Counted from the stretch's first letter, positions 53,321-60,885 are shown. The stretch is 64,000 bases of DNA from an uncultured Bacteroidales bacterium (GCA_900320865.1 ONTT01000004.1:43593-107592); one strand, 5' to 3'. Notes: generated by a model from the sequence alone, not told the origin. Translations and numbers: made by a program.

Positions 53321-53371
53321 CATTCTATTCTATTTTGTTTCATTCTATTCTATTCTATTCTATTTTGTTTT
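53321..53371. repeat. ATTCT-type pentanucleotide repeat
   Basis: CATTCTATTCTATTTTGTTT is followed directly by the same block expanded by two more TATTC units (53341-53370). The two blocks differ only in repeat number, a slipped-strand pattern. Confidence 0.8.
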
Positions 53372-53430
53372 GTATGGGAGAAAAAGAGAGAGAAAGAGTA
53401 TTAGCTGGCAAAAGTATTGCCCTGAAATAC

Positions 53431-53467
53431 GAAAAAAGAAAATGCGCAGCCTTTGGATGGCTGCGCA
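53431..53467 (-). terminator. Rho-independent terminator of the TerB-channel-AAA operon
   Basis: On the minus strand TGCGCAGCC (53467-53459) pairs perfectly with GGCTGCGCA (53451-53443) across a 7-nt loop, followed by a T-rich run (complement of 53431-53442). It lies 30 nt past the last gene of the operon. Confidence 0.88.
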
Positions 53468-53497
53468 CTTAACGAAATAAGGGAGAGGGAGAAATTA

Positions 53498-53725
53498 TCA
53501 ATTATCAAAGCAAATTTTGCATGGTCGACGTCCAGCCTTTTCTGCCTTTTCTTTCGTGGTTGCAACTACTGAACTGCTACAACGAGAGAGCCCACGACAA
53601 TTAGGTGTTTTGTGATAGCAAGCACTTTTACTTCCTTGGCATACATACACTTTAGGAGCATCGCATACAGCCGTAGTTGTAGCGAGAGAGAGCAAGAAAA
53701 ATAAGGAAATTAGAAATCGTTTCAT
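53498..53725 (-). CDS. Small exported Cys-rich protein with YHx4C...PCxxC motif
   Basis: This 75-residue protein has a clear signal peptide (MKRFLISLFFLLSLATTTAVC). The mature part has VYVCQGSKSACYHKTPNCRGL and ends in GRRPCKICF. The pattern Tyr-His-x4-Cys-x2-Leu followed by Pro-Cys-x2-Cys is one I know from small modules attached to secreted nucleases and envelope proteins, probably metal-binding. As a stand-alone protein its role is unknown. Its start overlaps the AAA+ gene by four bases, so it is the last gene of that operon. Confidence 0.75.
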   Translation of the reverse strand: MKRFLISLFFLLSLATTTAVCDAPKVYVCQGSKSACYHKTPNCRGLSRCSSSVVATTKEKAEKAGRRPCKICFDN

Positions 53726-56001
53726 ACTATATCTTCTTTCTCTATAGCCGAAAGTCGTTCTATTGTTAAGTTACTTTGCGACGCAAGGCGATTAGCTTGA
53801 TGTTCCAATGCCTTTTCAAAGACATTACGCACAAAACGACCATTGCCAAAGTTTACATCCTTATTAGCAACCGCATTCTCTAAGTATTGTTGAAGTACTT
53901 CTTTTGCTCCTTCTCCGAAATGATAGTCATACTTGCGCATGTTGACTTCGAAGATTTGTAATAACTCTTCTGCGGTGTAATCAGGGAATTCAATATATCG
54001 GTTGAAACGCGATTGCAAGCCCGGATTTGAGTCGATAAAACGTTTCATATCTGCAGTATAGCCAGCAAGAATAACTACCAATCTATCGCGGTCATCTTCC
54101 ATCCGCTTGAGCAATGTAGCAATTGCCTCTTTACCGAAATCGTTTTGACCTCCATCGACAAGAGAATAAGCCTCATCTATGAATAATATGCCATCTAATG
54201 CACTATCAATAATTTTGTTGGTCTTTACTGCTGTTTGTCCGACATATTCTGCGACAAGACCAGCACGGTCGGTTTCTACCAGATGTCCCTTCTTCAGAAC
54301 GCCTAATTCCTTGTATATGCCAGCCACAATGCGTGCAACGGTTGTTTTACCGGTACCCGGATTACCTGTAAAGACACAATGATAGGACAAAGATGACGAT
54401 TTTAGTCCTTGTTCCTCTCGTTTCTGCTGAATTTTGATAAAGTTCGTTAGCGTCTGGACCTCTTTCTTAACAGAAGCAAGTCCAATGAGAGAATCTAGTT
54501 CGCTTTTAGGCGCAGCACCCGCTTTCTTGCGAGATCTGGATTTAGAATCACTCAAACGCGCCAATATGTCGTTCAATTGTTCATGATCTTTAACAAGCAC
54601 ATCGTGCCCTTCAGGACCTTTATTTGGACCATATATACCGGCACTCTCCAATTGGTCTGCTATCTTTCCTGCACGGTTGTAACCAATTTCAAACTTTCGT
54701 TGAATCTGCGCAACAGATCTCTCTTGTTTATCGACCACAAACTTTGCCACATCAATAAATAATGGGTCATAAGAATCAGGTAGAACAATGTCTTCGGTTT
54801 TTTTTACTGGTTCAGAAGGCTTGTTCGTGGTAATCACGGCCGGTTCCTCTATATTTTCTTTCTCTGTGGCAGCAGTTCCTAATGCCTCTTGGCCACGTAA
54901 CAGGCGAATTACATCTCCTTCATTTTTCACAAGTACATTTCTCTTGTTGCCTACGACCTCAATAACGTGACATTTTTCTAAAATCTTCAATGCCTCCAGG
55001 ACTTTTCCACGACTTAGATTCATTTCGGCCTGAATATCTGAGATAATACATTTTTGTTTGTTGACGATGTATTGTCCGATTCCAACAACATCGTACGAAT
55101 TATATAAATGCCCCATTTCAAAGACGACATCCATTGTTGCAATTACATCCTTTGAGGTATCGACATTTTGATCTATGTCCTGTGCGCGATTTAAAAGGCG
55201 ACTTAAATATGCCGATTCTTGTTCTGTCACGACATCGTCCGCTTTTGCCGCTAAGGAAAGGAAACGATATAAAACAATCAGGTATTGCAACTGAATATCT
55301 CGATTATATGACTTCAGCAGGTCTGCAAAAACTAATTTGTCGGGATTATTCTTTTTATTAAAGATGTTATACGCCCCATTTATCAAATCCTCTGCCGGCT
55401 TAATGGTTTCATCCTTCATTAGTTTCAGCATGCCAAACTCAACATCTTCATTGGAATTGAGAGCATTGACGGCTAAAAACACTGCCAAGCCTTCTTTAGA
55501 TTTCATATCCATCGAACTTCCCATTCCGACAAGAGCCGTTTTAATATCTGACAAAATCATATAAGTTGATAACTTATACGAATCAGTTTTAGCAGAGATG
55601 GCTATGTTTTGTTGATCTAACCATTGGTAAAAGCCGTTCGATATCAAATAGACAAGAAATCCATTTATTGACGAAATCGTATCTTTAATTCCCTTAAAAG
55701 AATCTTCACTTATCTTTGTTTCAAAATAGTTAGGCAAAGCAGCTATGCGTTCTGCTTCTCTTTTATGACGTCTTGCGTCTATATCGTCATATTCTGATGT
55801 GTTTTGACTTGTACTCGGACGAAGAGCATAATATGCAATTATTATAAGTAGGCAAATGAATGCAAAAACAGCACTAATTAATGCGCCCGTTATCTCTTCA
55901 TTTGATATTGCGATAAAGACACCAGGTGCAAAAATGAGGAATAAAACCCATACAGTTGCGATGCCACCTCCGCCTTTTGTTTTGCGATAACGATATGCCA
56001 T
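53722..56001 (-). CDS. Membrane AAA+ ATPase (CbxX/SpoVK type) with TerB-like and two FtsK-gamma-like domains
   Basis: The protein has 759 residues. Two TM segments lie at about 15-32 and 40-60. A helical TerB-like region follows (about 100-270, LYRFLSLAAKADDVVTEQES). Two winged-helix modules like the FtsK gamma domain are at about 300-360 and 408-472; the second has YDPLFIDVAKFVVDKQE and RKFEIGYNRAGKIADQLE. The CbxX/CfqX-type AAA+ domain (502-759) has Walker A GNPGTGKT (546-553) and Walker B ILFIDEA (605-611). FtsK gamma reads DNA sequence in FtsK, so DNA binding at the membrane is plausible. The function is unknown. A sampled line at 55801 is only 33% GC, well below neighbours. Confidence 0.82.
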   Translation of the reverse strand: MAYRYRKTKGGGGIATVWVLFLIFAPGVFIAISNEEITGALISAVFAFICLLIIIAYYALRPSTSQNTSEYDDIDARRHKREAERIAALPNYFETKISEDSFKGIKDTISSINGFLVYLISNGFYQWLDQQNIAISAKTDSYKLSTYMILSDIKTALVGMGSSMDMKSKEGLAVFLAVNALNSNEDVEFGMLKLMKDETIKPAEDLINGAYNIFNKKNNPDKLVFADLLKSYNRDIQLQYLIVLYRFLSLAAKADDVVTEQESAYLSRLLNRAQDIDQNVDTSKDVIATMDVVFEMGHLYNSYDVVGIGQYIVNKQKCIISDIQAEMNLSRGKVLEALKILEKCHVIEVVGNKRNVLVKNEGDVIRLLRGQEALGTAATEKENIEEPAVITTNKPSEPVKKTEDIVLPDSYDPLFIDVAKFVVDKQERSVAQIQRKFEIGYNRAGKIADQLESAGIYGPNKGPEGHDVLVKDHEQLNDILARLSDSKSRSRKKAGAAPKSELDSLIGLASVKKEVQTLTNFIKIQQKREEQGLKSSSLSYHCVFTGNPGTGKTTVARIVAGIYKELGVLKKGHLVETDRAGLVAEYVGQTAVKTNKIIDSALDGILFIDEAYSLVDGGQNDFGKEAIATLLKRMEDDRDRLVVILAGYTADMKRFIDSNPGLQSRFNRYIEFPDYTAEELLQIFEVNMRKYDYHFGEGAKEVLQQYLENAVANKDVNFGNGRFVRNVFEKALEHQANRLASQSNLTIERLSAIEKEDIV

Positions 56002-56002
56002 A

Positions 56003-56734
56003 TTATTCTCCTTTCTTTTTCTTGTTCTCTCTTAATTCTTCCAAATAACTTGCAGTAATTACGCCGGAAGGAAGCGCAATCACAGCTACGCCCAAAATAG
56101 CAGAGAACATGCTAATAACTCGTCCTAAATCTGTGGAGGGATAAATATCTCCGTAGCCGACTGTTGTCAACGTAGTTGTTGCCCAATAGAGTGCGTCAAA
56201 GAAATCTTCAAACATAGCAGACTCCTCAACGTTAAACATAATCAATGCAGTAACAACAATGTAGGCAATCGCTATCAAGAATACAGTAAACAAGATATGG
56301 CGCTCTTTATGCAGCACTTTTAATAATATCTGCATGTTTTCCGAATAGCGCACAAATCGAAAGATACGTAAGATTTTAAGTAAGCGTGTGACACGTAACA
56401 GTTTGAATGCGCGGTTGAAGAGCGAGAACGACGGAAGGATAGACAATAAATCTACAATAGCAAACGGAGTTATAGGATAGAGCAAAAACGCTTTCCATTT
56501 TGCCGTCTTCGTTAATTTATAATCCGCTGTAAGCCAACGAAGTAGATAATCTACAATAAAGACACTAACCGAGATCCTATCTAACCATAGAAGAGTTGTC
56601 GTCTGCTCGCGGAATGCAAGAGGTACAAGGCTGATGACGATAAACACCAACATTGACCAATCGTAGATTTTACTGATTATAGAGTGGCTCTCTGTCTCTA
56701 CTATATCAAATATGCGTTTGCGCCAATCGTTCAT
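56003..56734 (-). CDS. Voltage-gated-type potassium channel
   Basis: This 243-residue six-TM channel subunit has an Arg/Lys-rich S4-like segment near residues 110-130 (FKLLRVTRLLKILRIFRFVR), a pore helix and the K+ selectivity filter TTLTTVGYGDIYP near 195. The short C-terminal cytosolic tail ends in ELRENKKKKGE with no ligand-binding domain. It opens one base before the AAA+ gene and overlaps the TerB-like gene by four bases, so all are co-translated. In a chromosomal setting it could regulate membrane potential; in this operon it may be an effector (inference). Confidence 0.9.
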   Translation of the reverse strand: MNDWRKRIFDIVETESHSIISKIYDWSMLVFIVISLVPLAFREQTTTLLWLDRISVSVFIVDYLLRWLTADYKLTKTAKWKAFLLYPITPFAIVDLLSILPSFSLFNRAFKLLRVTRLLKILRIFRFVRYSENMQILLKVLHKERHILFTVFLIAIAYIVVTALIMFNVEESAMFEDFFDALYWATTTLTTVGYGDIYPSTDLGRVISMFSAILGVAVIALPSGVITASYLEELRENKKKKGE

Positions 56735-57198
56735 TTCTTTGCAACTTTATTCACAATATTCGTGTATTCATCAAAACCCAAGCCAAACACACCTTGCAAG
56801 TCGCTTTGATGCAAGGCTTCTTGCTCATCAATAATGTTGTCGGCATACAATTTTTCCAATTGTCGAACGATAATAGATTCTACTCGTGCAAACTTATTAT
56901 TCTTTTGGAAATCGCCCTCTTCTATACGGAAGAATAGTTTGAGCATCTTGAGATTTCTCAATTCGTCGGGTGTCAGGACGTCGTCCTCTAAGATAATGTC
57001 TGCGTAATCCAATAATACATCAAGTGTTTTCTCCTTGATGTCTGTAATACGACGGATATCTTTTTCAGCCAGCACTTTGTCAAGTGCAAGCGAACTCATC
57101 TGGCCATCCATAATCAATTGCAGGGCCGTCTTAATGACTTCCGGATATTCTTTGCGCGTGATTAATTCTTGCGCGGTTTCTTGAATAGTTGTTTTCAT
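56731..57198 (-). CDS. TerB-like helical protein
   Basis: This 155-residue soluble, mostly helical protein has no signal peptide or TM segment. The centre (DYADIILEDDVLTPDELRNL, then KMLKLFFRIEEGDF) has the acidic, helix-start pattern of TerB/tellurite-resistance domains, which are often paired with channels and AAA+ ATPases in stress systems. The identity is tentative. It is the first gene of the operon, 20 nt after a T run that may act as a terminator in the leader. Its stop overlaps the channel gene by four bases. Confidence 0.6.
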   Translation of the reverse strand: MKTTIQETAQELITRKEYPEVIKTALQLIMDGQMSSLALDKVLAEKDIRRITDIKEKTLDVLLDYADIILEDDVLTPDELRNLKMLKLFFRIEEGDFQKNNKFARVESIIVRQLEKLYADNIIDEQEALHQSDLQGVFGLGFDEYTNIVNKVAKK

Positions 57199-57217
57199 TG
57201 TATATTAGGTCGCACAT

Positions 57218-57412
57218 AAAAAGTGGGCAATGATTTGCTCACACTGTGGCTGTAGGAAAAGGCCTTGAGAAAAGCAAGTCACGCCCACACAATCGTGGAC
57301 GTTCACGACTTGTCTCTTATTCTCAGTGAAACTTCCTACATTTCAGTGTTAAAAGACAAATAGCAAACGCTATAATTTCAATATGTCCATGCAGGGTTTT
57401 AAAACCTTTGCG
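57218..57412 (-). ncRNA. Structured leader RNA or 6S-like ncRNA with an alternative terminator
   Basis: From a strong promoter (57417-57448) the minus strand can form nested stems (plus-strand positions): 57362-67 with 57234-39; 57344-49 with 57241-46 (ACACTG/CAGTGT); 57333-40 with 57251-58 (TGTAGGAA/TTCCTACA); 57307-12 with 57275-80 (CAAGTC/GACTTG); 57295-300 with 57283-88. An internal bubble lies between the third and fourth. A rival stem pairs 57273-57288 with 57223-57239 (about 14 pairs) and ends in T5. The length and shape resemble 6S RNA; the rival stem resembles an attenuator. Neither identity is proven. Confidence 0.55.
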
Positions 57413-57416
57413 GGTG

Positions 57417-57448
57417 CAAAAGTACAACAAAAAAATGATATATGCAAG
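57417..57448 (-). promoter_or_regulatory. Promoter of the structured leader/TerB operon
   Basis: On the minus strand CTTG (57448-57445) and TACTTTTG (57424-57417) are 20 bp apart. Transcription would begin near 57412, about 214 nt before the first gene. Confidence 0.78.
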
Positions 57449-57474
57449 AAAAGGGGGATTTTTCTGCGAAAAAT

Positions 57475-57945
57475 GTCCAAATCCAATTTGGACGCAATGG
57501 ACAAAACTATGCCGATTGTCAATCGGCAGAATACGAAGAAGAGAGCTCGCCGGAATAGCGGCGAGGAGTGGACAGCAGGATGGAACGATACCAGCATATG
57601 ATGCCGGGGTAATAGACGAAAAGGCGCTGGATAATATCCAGCACAAGGAACAAACGTAACATCCGCATTGAGACCGAAGCGGGCGGGCGATGCGATAGCG
57701 AGACGCGAGGGCGAAGTAATCGTTCGAGCGAAGCGAGATAAGAATCGTCCTATCGCAGAGATAGGACACGAGCGGCTAATCCGCCTATGCCGCGAGTTAC
57801 ACAATAAAAAGAACGCGAGACACAGAAAAAGAAGAACACGGGCCGGACGACTCGCGAACTTAACGAAAGGGGCGCCGGAGAAAATCTCGGCAAATGGACG
57901 AAGGAGAATCCGGCATATGATGCCGGGGTAATGGACAAAGGAATA
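57475..57945. repeat. Array of perfect short hairpins with a 20-bp direct repeat
   Basis: No coding signal is seen. Perfect or near-perfect hairpins lie at 57475-57493 (8 bp), 57510-57528 (9 bp), 57546-57565 (7 bp), 57591-57607 (7 bp, one mismatch), 57626-57642 (7 bp), 57747-57767 (8 bp), 57874-57891 (7 bp, one bulge) and 57910-57926 (7 bp). The sequences differ between stems. A 20-bp block is repeated exactly at 57594-57613 and 57913-57932. Motifs like AATGGACAAAGG recur beside several stems (57495, 57608-57620, 57893, 57930). Confidence 0.75.
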
Positions 57946-57983
57946 AAAATAATTGCAGTAACTTCGGCTTTTTTGCTAAAAAT

Positions 57984-58015
57984 CTTGCAAATTTAGAAAA
58001 TTTGTAGTATTTTTG
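57984..58015 (+). promoter_or_regulatory. Promoter of the DUF3316-S41-BASS operon
   Basis: CTTG (57984-57987) and TATTTTTG (58008-58015) are 20 bp apart; the leader is about 17 nt. A TTG within the -7 box (58013) is not the start codon. It is almost identical to the promoter at 60832. Confidence 0.75.
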
Positions 58016-58036
58016 CAGCGAAATTACTGGGTATTT

Positions 58037-58933
58037 ATGAAACGGGGTATCGGTATACTGCTTATGATGCTTTGGGCGATGGGGGTTTGCGCGGAGAGCG
58101 AGCAAGCCACAGTTGCGCCGGCGGAGAGCGGGATAGCTGTGCCGGGAGAGAGCGGGACAGGTATGCCGGCTGAAAGCGTGGAGCATAGTTATGTGCTGAA
58201 GGCGAAAGTGGGAGGAGGATACCAATTGGATACCTATCTCAGTCCGTTGGGTTATAAGGGTTTGCAATTCGGTTTGGGTAGTGAGTGGTGGCAACCGTTT
58301 CGTCAAGACACGAAGTTAGGTAAAGCGGGTAAGTTAGTGAACTGGGAGCATGTAGGTAGAGCTGATATCGGTATGGCGAGATATATCAGTTCAGCGGGAT
58401 CGAATATGTTCTGGGGTTTTCAGATTGAGTGCGGTTGGGGTGCTTATTACCGCTGGAAATGGATAGAGGATCGTCTGCAGGTTTTTGTGGGACCCTATTT
58501 AGAAGGTTGTTTTGCAGCGCGATATCATGCGAATAATGTGAATAAACCGCTTTCGTTCGATGTTGCCATAGATGCTATGGCGATGGGAGGGATTAGTTGG
58601 TCGTTTTACGGAAAGAAAACGAGTTATCGGCTGCAATATACGGTACGAACGAACCTGATTGGTTTTGATTATTTGCCGGAATACGGAGAGTCGTACTATG
58701 AGATCACGGAGGGCGTTCCGGCTGTAGCACGTTGTTCCGGACATTGGAATCATCATACGGTAGAACATGACTTGAGTTTCGACATGCAGTTCCCCCACAC
58801 CACTTGGCGTATTGGAGCGGAACATTATTTTGTGTATTACAATACGAAATATATGCATTTTATGCGCAATCAGATATGCCTGGTGGTAGGTTGCTGCTGG
58901 AAGTACAAGACACGCGCTAACGCACGCTTATGA
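58037..58933 (+). CDS. Envelope protein, DUF3316-like
   Basis: This 298-residue protein has a signal peptide (MKRGIGILLMMLWAMGVCA). A short Pro/Glu/Ser-rich stretch repeats ESG (PAESG, PGESG, PAES), and a beta-rich body follows, with GQ-like strands such as YRLQYTVRTNLIGFDYLPEYGESYYEI and a Cys-rich end (VVGCCWKYK). The aromatic pattern suggests an outer-membrane barrel of the DUF3316 group, which has no known function. It overlaps the S41 gene by four bases. Confidence 0.65.
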   Translation: MKRGIGILLMMLWAMGVCAESEQATVAPAESGIAVPGESGTGMPAESVEHSYVLKAKVGGGYQLDTYLSPLGYKGLQFGLGSEWWQPFRQDTKLGKAGKLVNWEHVGRADIGMARYISSAGSNMFWGFQIECGWGAYYRWKWIEDRLQVFVGPYLEGCFAARYHANNVNKPLSFDVAIDAMAMGGISWSFYGKKTSYRLQYTVRTNLIGFDYLPEYGESYYEITEGVPAVARCSGHWNHHTVEHDLSFDMQFPHTTWRIGAEHYFVYYNTKYMHFMRNQICLVVGCCWKYKTRANARL

Positions 58934-59955
58934 TCATACGAAGAATCATACGATACGGATTGATGGGAATGCTGGCAGGATGGATTCTGACGGCGTGTCA
59001 TTCGAGTGAGGAGATGTCTTATTCGACCGATCCCGTGGAGAACGTAGAGGCGTTATGGCAGATTATCGACACCCGGTATTGCTATATTGAGGAAAAGGGG
59101 ATTGACTGGAATGCCATTCATGAGGAGTATATCGCGAAAGCAGAGATGTTGGAGAAGACAGATCCGGTAGCACTTTTCGATCTATGCGCCGGGATGTTAG
59201 ACTCGTTGCACGATGGACATGTGAATCTCTATACACCTTTTGATGTTTCGCATAGCACGGCTTGGTACGATACGTTTCCGGCTAATTATAATTCGCAGAT
59301 CCAGGCGATGTATATGCAGAATTATCGAGTGGCAGGCGGGTTATACTACTGCACGATAGCCAATGACAGTATCGGGTATATCTATTATTCGAGCTTCTCG
59401 AGCGGTTTTTCGAACAGTAATATATACTGGATTTTCACGGCGTTTAAAGACTGCAAGGGGTTGATAATAGACGTACGGAATAATGGAGGAGGAGATTTAA
59501 CCAATGCGTATAAGTTAGCTTCGCCTTTCTTTACAGAGGATCGTCTGGTGGGTTATTGGCAACATAAGACGGGTCCCGGGCATACTGATTTCTCGGAGTT
59601 GGAGGAGTTACATGCAGACGCTTCGCTGGTAGGAAGTAAATGGCTTCGACCGACGGTAGTGCTATGTAATCGAAGAAGTTATTCGGCCACGAACAGTTTT
59701 GTGAATATGATGCGGTATGCGGATCATGTGCTTTTAGTTGGCGGCACAAGCGGAGGAGGTGGAGGAATGCCGATGAGTTATGAGATGCCGTGCGGATGGA
59801 CCGTTCGTTTCTCGAGCGTACGGATGTATGATGCGGACAAGAAGGATATCGAAGAGGGTATTGAACCGGATGTGAAAGTGACGATGGTAAGTACGGATAA
59901 GGACGATATCATCGAGAAAGCGATAGAGTTAATAGAAAACGACCTGAAGCAATGA
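58930..59955 (+). CDS. S41-family peptidase lipoprotein
   Basis: This 341-residue protein has a lipoprotein signal (GMLAGWILTAC, Cys near 23). The N-terminal helical part (EALWQIIDTRYCYIEEKGIDW) is typical of Bacteroidota S41 proteases. The peptidase core has GLIIDVRNNGGGDLTNA, then NRRSYSATNSFVN with the nucleophile Ser, and GGTSGGGGG. A PDZ domain is not obvious. It is probably an envelope serine protease of the C-terminal-processing type. It overlaps both neighbours by four bases. Confidence 0.87.
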   Translation: MIIRRIIRYGLMGMLAGWILTACHSSEEMSYSTDPVENVEALWQIIDTRYCYIEEKGIDWNAIHEEYIAKAEMLEKTDPVALFDLCAGMLDSLHDGHVNLYTPFDVSHSTAWYDTFPANYNSQIQAMYMQNYRVAGGLYYCTIANDSIGYIYYSSFSSGFSNSNIYWIFTAFKDCKGLIIDVRNNGGGDLTNAYKLASPFFTEDRLVGYWQHKTGPGHTDFSELEELHADASLVGSKWLRPTVVLCNRRSYSATNSFVNMMRYADHVLLVGGTSGGGGGMPMSYEMPCGWTVRFSSVRMYDADKKDIEEGIEPDVKVTMVSTDKDDIIEKAIELIENDLKQ

Positions 59956-60827
59956 ATACCATTTTTATCGTTTTGCCGATACTGACACTACTGATGTTCG
60001 ACTTGGGTTTGGTGCTCCAACCTCAGGATTTTCGTCTTATCGCTTCTCGTCCCAAGCCGGTATTGATTGGTCTTGTTGGACAGATTATTCTTCTGCCGTT
60101 AGTAGCATGGGGAATTGTATATTTGCTTTCATTTATCCATCCCCTGTCGCCGTTGTTTATCATCGGACTGATGCTGGTAGCCTGTTGTCCGGGAGGTAGT
60201 TCGAGTAACGTGTTTTCGATGTTAGCGAAGGGTGATGTGGCGTTATCTGTTACGCTTACTGCTTTTAGCAGTATCATTACTCTTTTCACATTACCGCTTA
60301 TCATGGCGTGGGTGACGAAGGGTGTAGGAGAAGCGGTCAATATTCATCTGCCGATAGGGAAACTGCTGATACAAAATATCGTATTGATGGTTGTTCCGAT
60401 TTCAATCGGATTTGTGCTGAATATTTTCCGTCCAGCCGCTGCGGCTCGTGTGCATAATGTTTTGCGGCGTATTGCGATGCCCGCTTTGCTACTGCTCATC
60501 ACTATTTTCTTCTTTCAGCATAAACAGACCATTGTAGCTGAGATGGGATCGTTAGGTCTCACGATGACAGCCCTTATCATCGCTACGACGGGTTGCGGTG
60601 CGCTGTTATCATGGGCTTTTGGGTTAACGACCAAGGAACGTCGTACGTTAGTGATTGAGATTGGTATGCAAAACGCGGCACAAGCGATCACGATAGCTTG
60701 CAGTCCACTTATCTTCGCCAATGAGATTATCGCCATTCCGGCTATCATCTATGCGCTTATGATGAATCTGATTCTTTTGGCCTATGTCGGCTTGGCGAAA
60801 TGGCAGAATCGATTATTTTTTTGCTAA
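59952..60827 (+). CDS. BASS-family (bile acid:Na+ symporter-like) transporter
   Basis: This 291-residue inner-membrane protein has eight to ten hydrophobic segments, the family motif LVACCPGGSSSNVFSMLAKGDVALSVTLTA near residue 75, and a late EIGMQNAAQAITIA. The family moves organic anions with Na+; the substrate here is unknown. The last codons (FFC, stop) are part of the repeated promoter block at 60816-60864. Confidence 0.9.
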   Translation: MNTIFIVLPILTLLMFDLGLVLQPQDFRLIASRPKPVLIGLVGQIILLPLVAWGIVYLLSFIHPLSPLFIIGLMLVACCPGGSSSNVFSMLAKGDVALSVTLTAFSSIITLFTLPLIMAWVTKGVGEAVNIHLPIGKLLIQNIVLMVVPISIGFVLNIFRPAAAARVHNVLRRIAMPALLLLITIFFFQHKQTIVAEMGSLGLTMTALIIATTGCGALLSWAFGLTTKERRTLVIEIGMQNAAQAITIACSPLIFANEIIAIPAIIYALMMNLILLAYVGLAKWQNRLFFC

Positions 60828-60831
60828 AAAT

Positions 60832-60863
60832 CTTGCAAATTTAAAAAAATTGTAGTAATTTTG
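60832..60863 (+). promoter_or_regulatory. Promoter of the hydrolase-lolD-gldB operon
   Basis: CTTG (60832-60835) and TAATTTTG (60856-60863) are 20 bp apart; the leader is about 18 nt. The block from 60823 to 60864 repeats 57975-58016 with three mismatches. Confidence 0.78.
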
Positions 60864-60885
60864 CGCCGCAAAGGTTTTTTCGTAT

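Larger units (their letters stand above)
53128..53430. other. Non-coding, repeat-rich gap
   Basis: No credible gene is seen. It contains an 11-bp tandem array, a pentanucleotide array and a purine-rich run (GAGAAAAAGAGAGAGAAAGAG near 53378-53398), followed by the terminator of the minus-strand operon. Confidence 0.6.

Noticed and set aside
57383-57938. Several 60-150-codon frames on both strands
   Set aside because: They run through the hairpin array and the structured leader. They are Arg- or Ser-rich, with no conserved motif or ribosome-binding context.
57475-57945. RNase P RNA, tmRNA or CRISPR array
   Set aside because: The conserved GAGGAAAGTCC-type RNase P core and the tmRNA tRNA-like ends are absent. 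Stems differ in sequence, so there is no constant repeat as in CRISPR.
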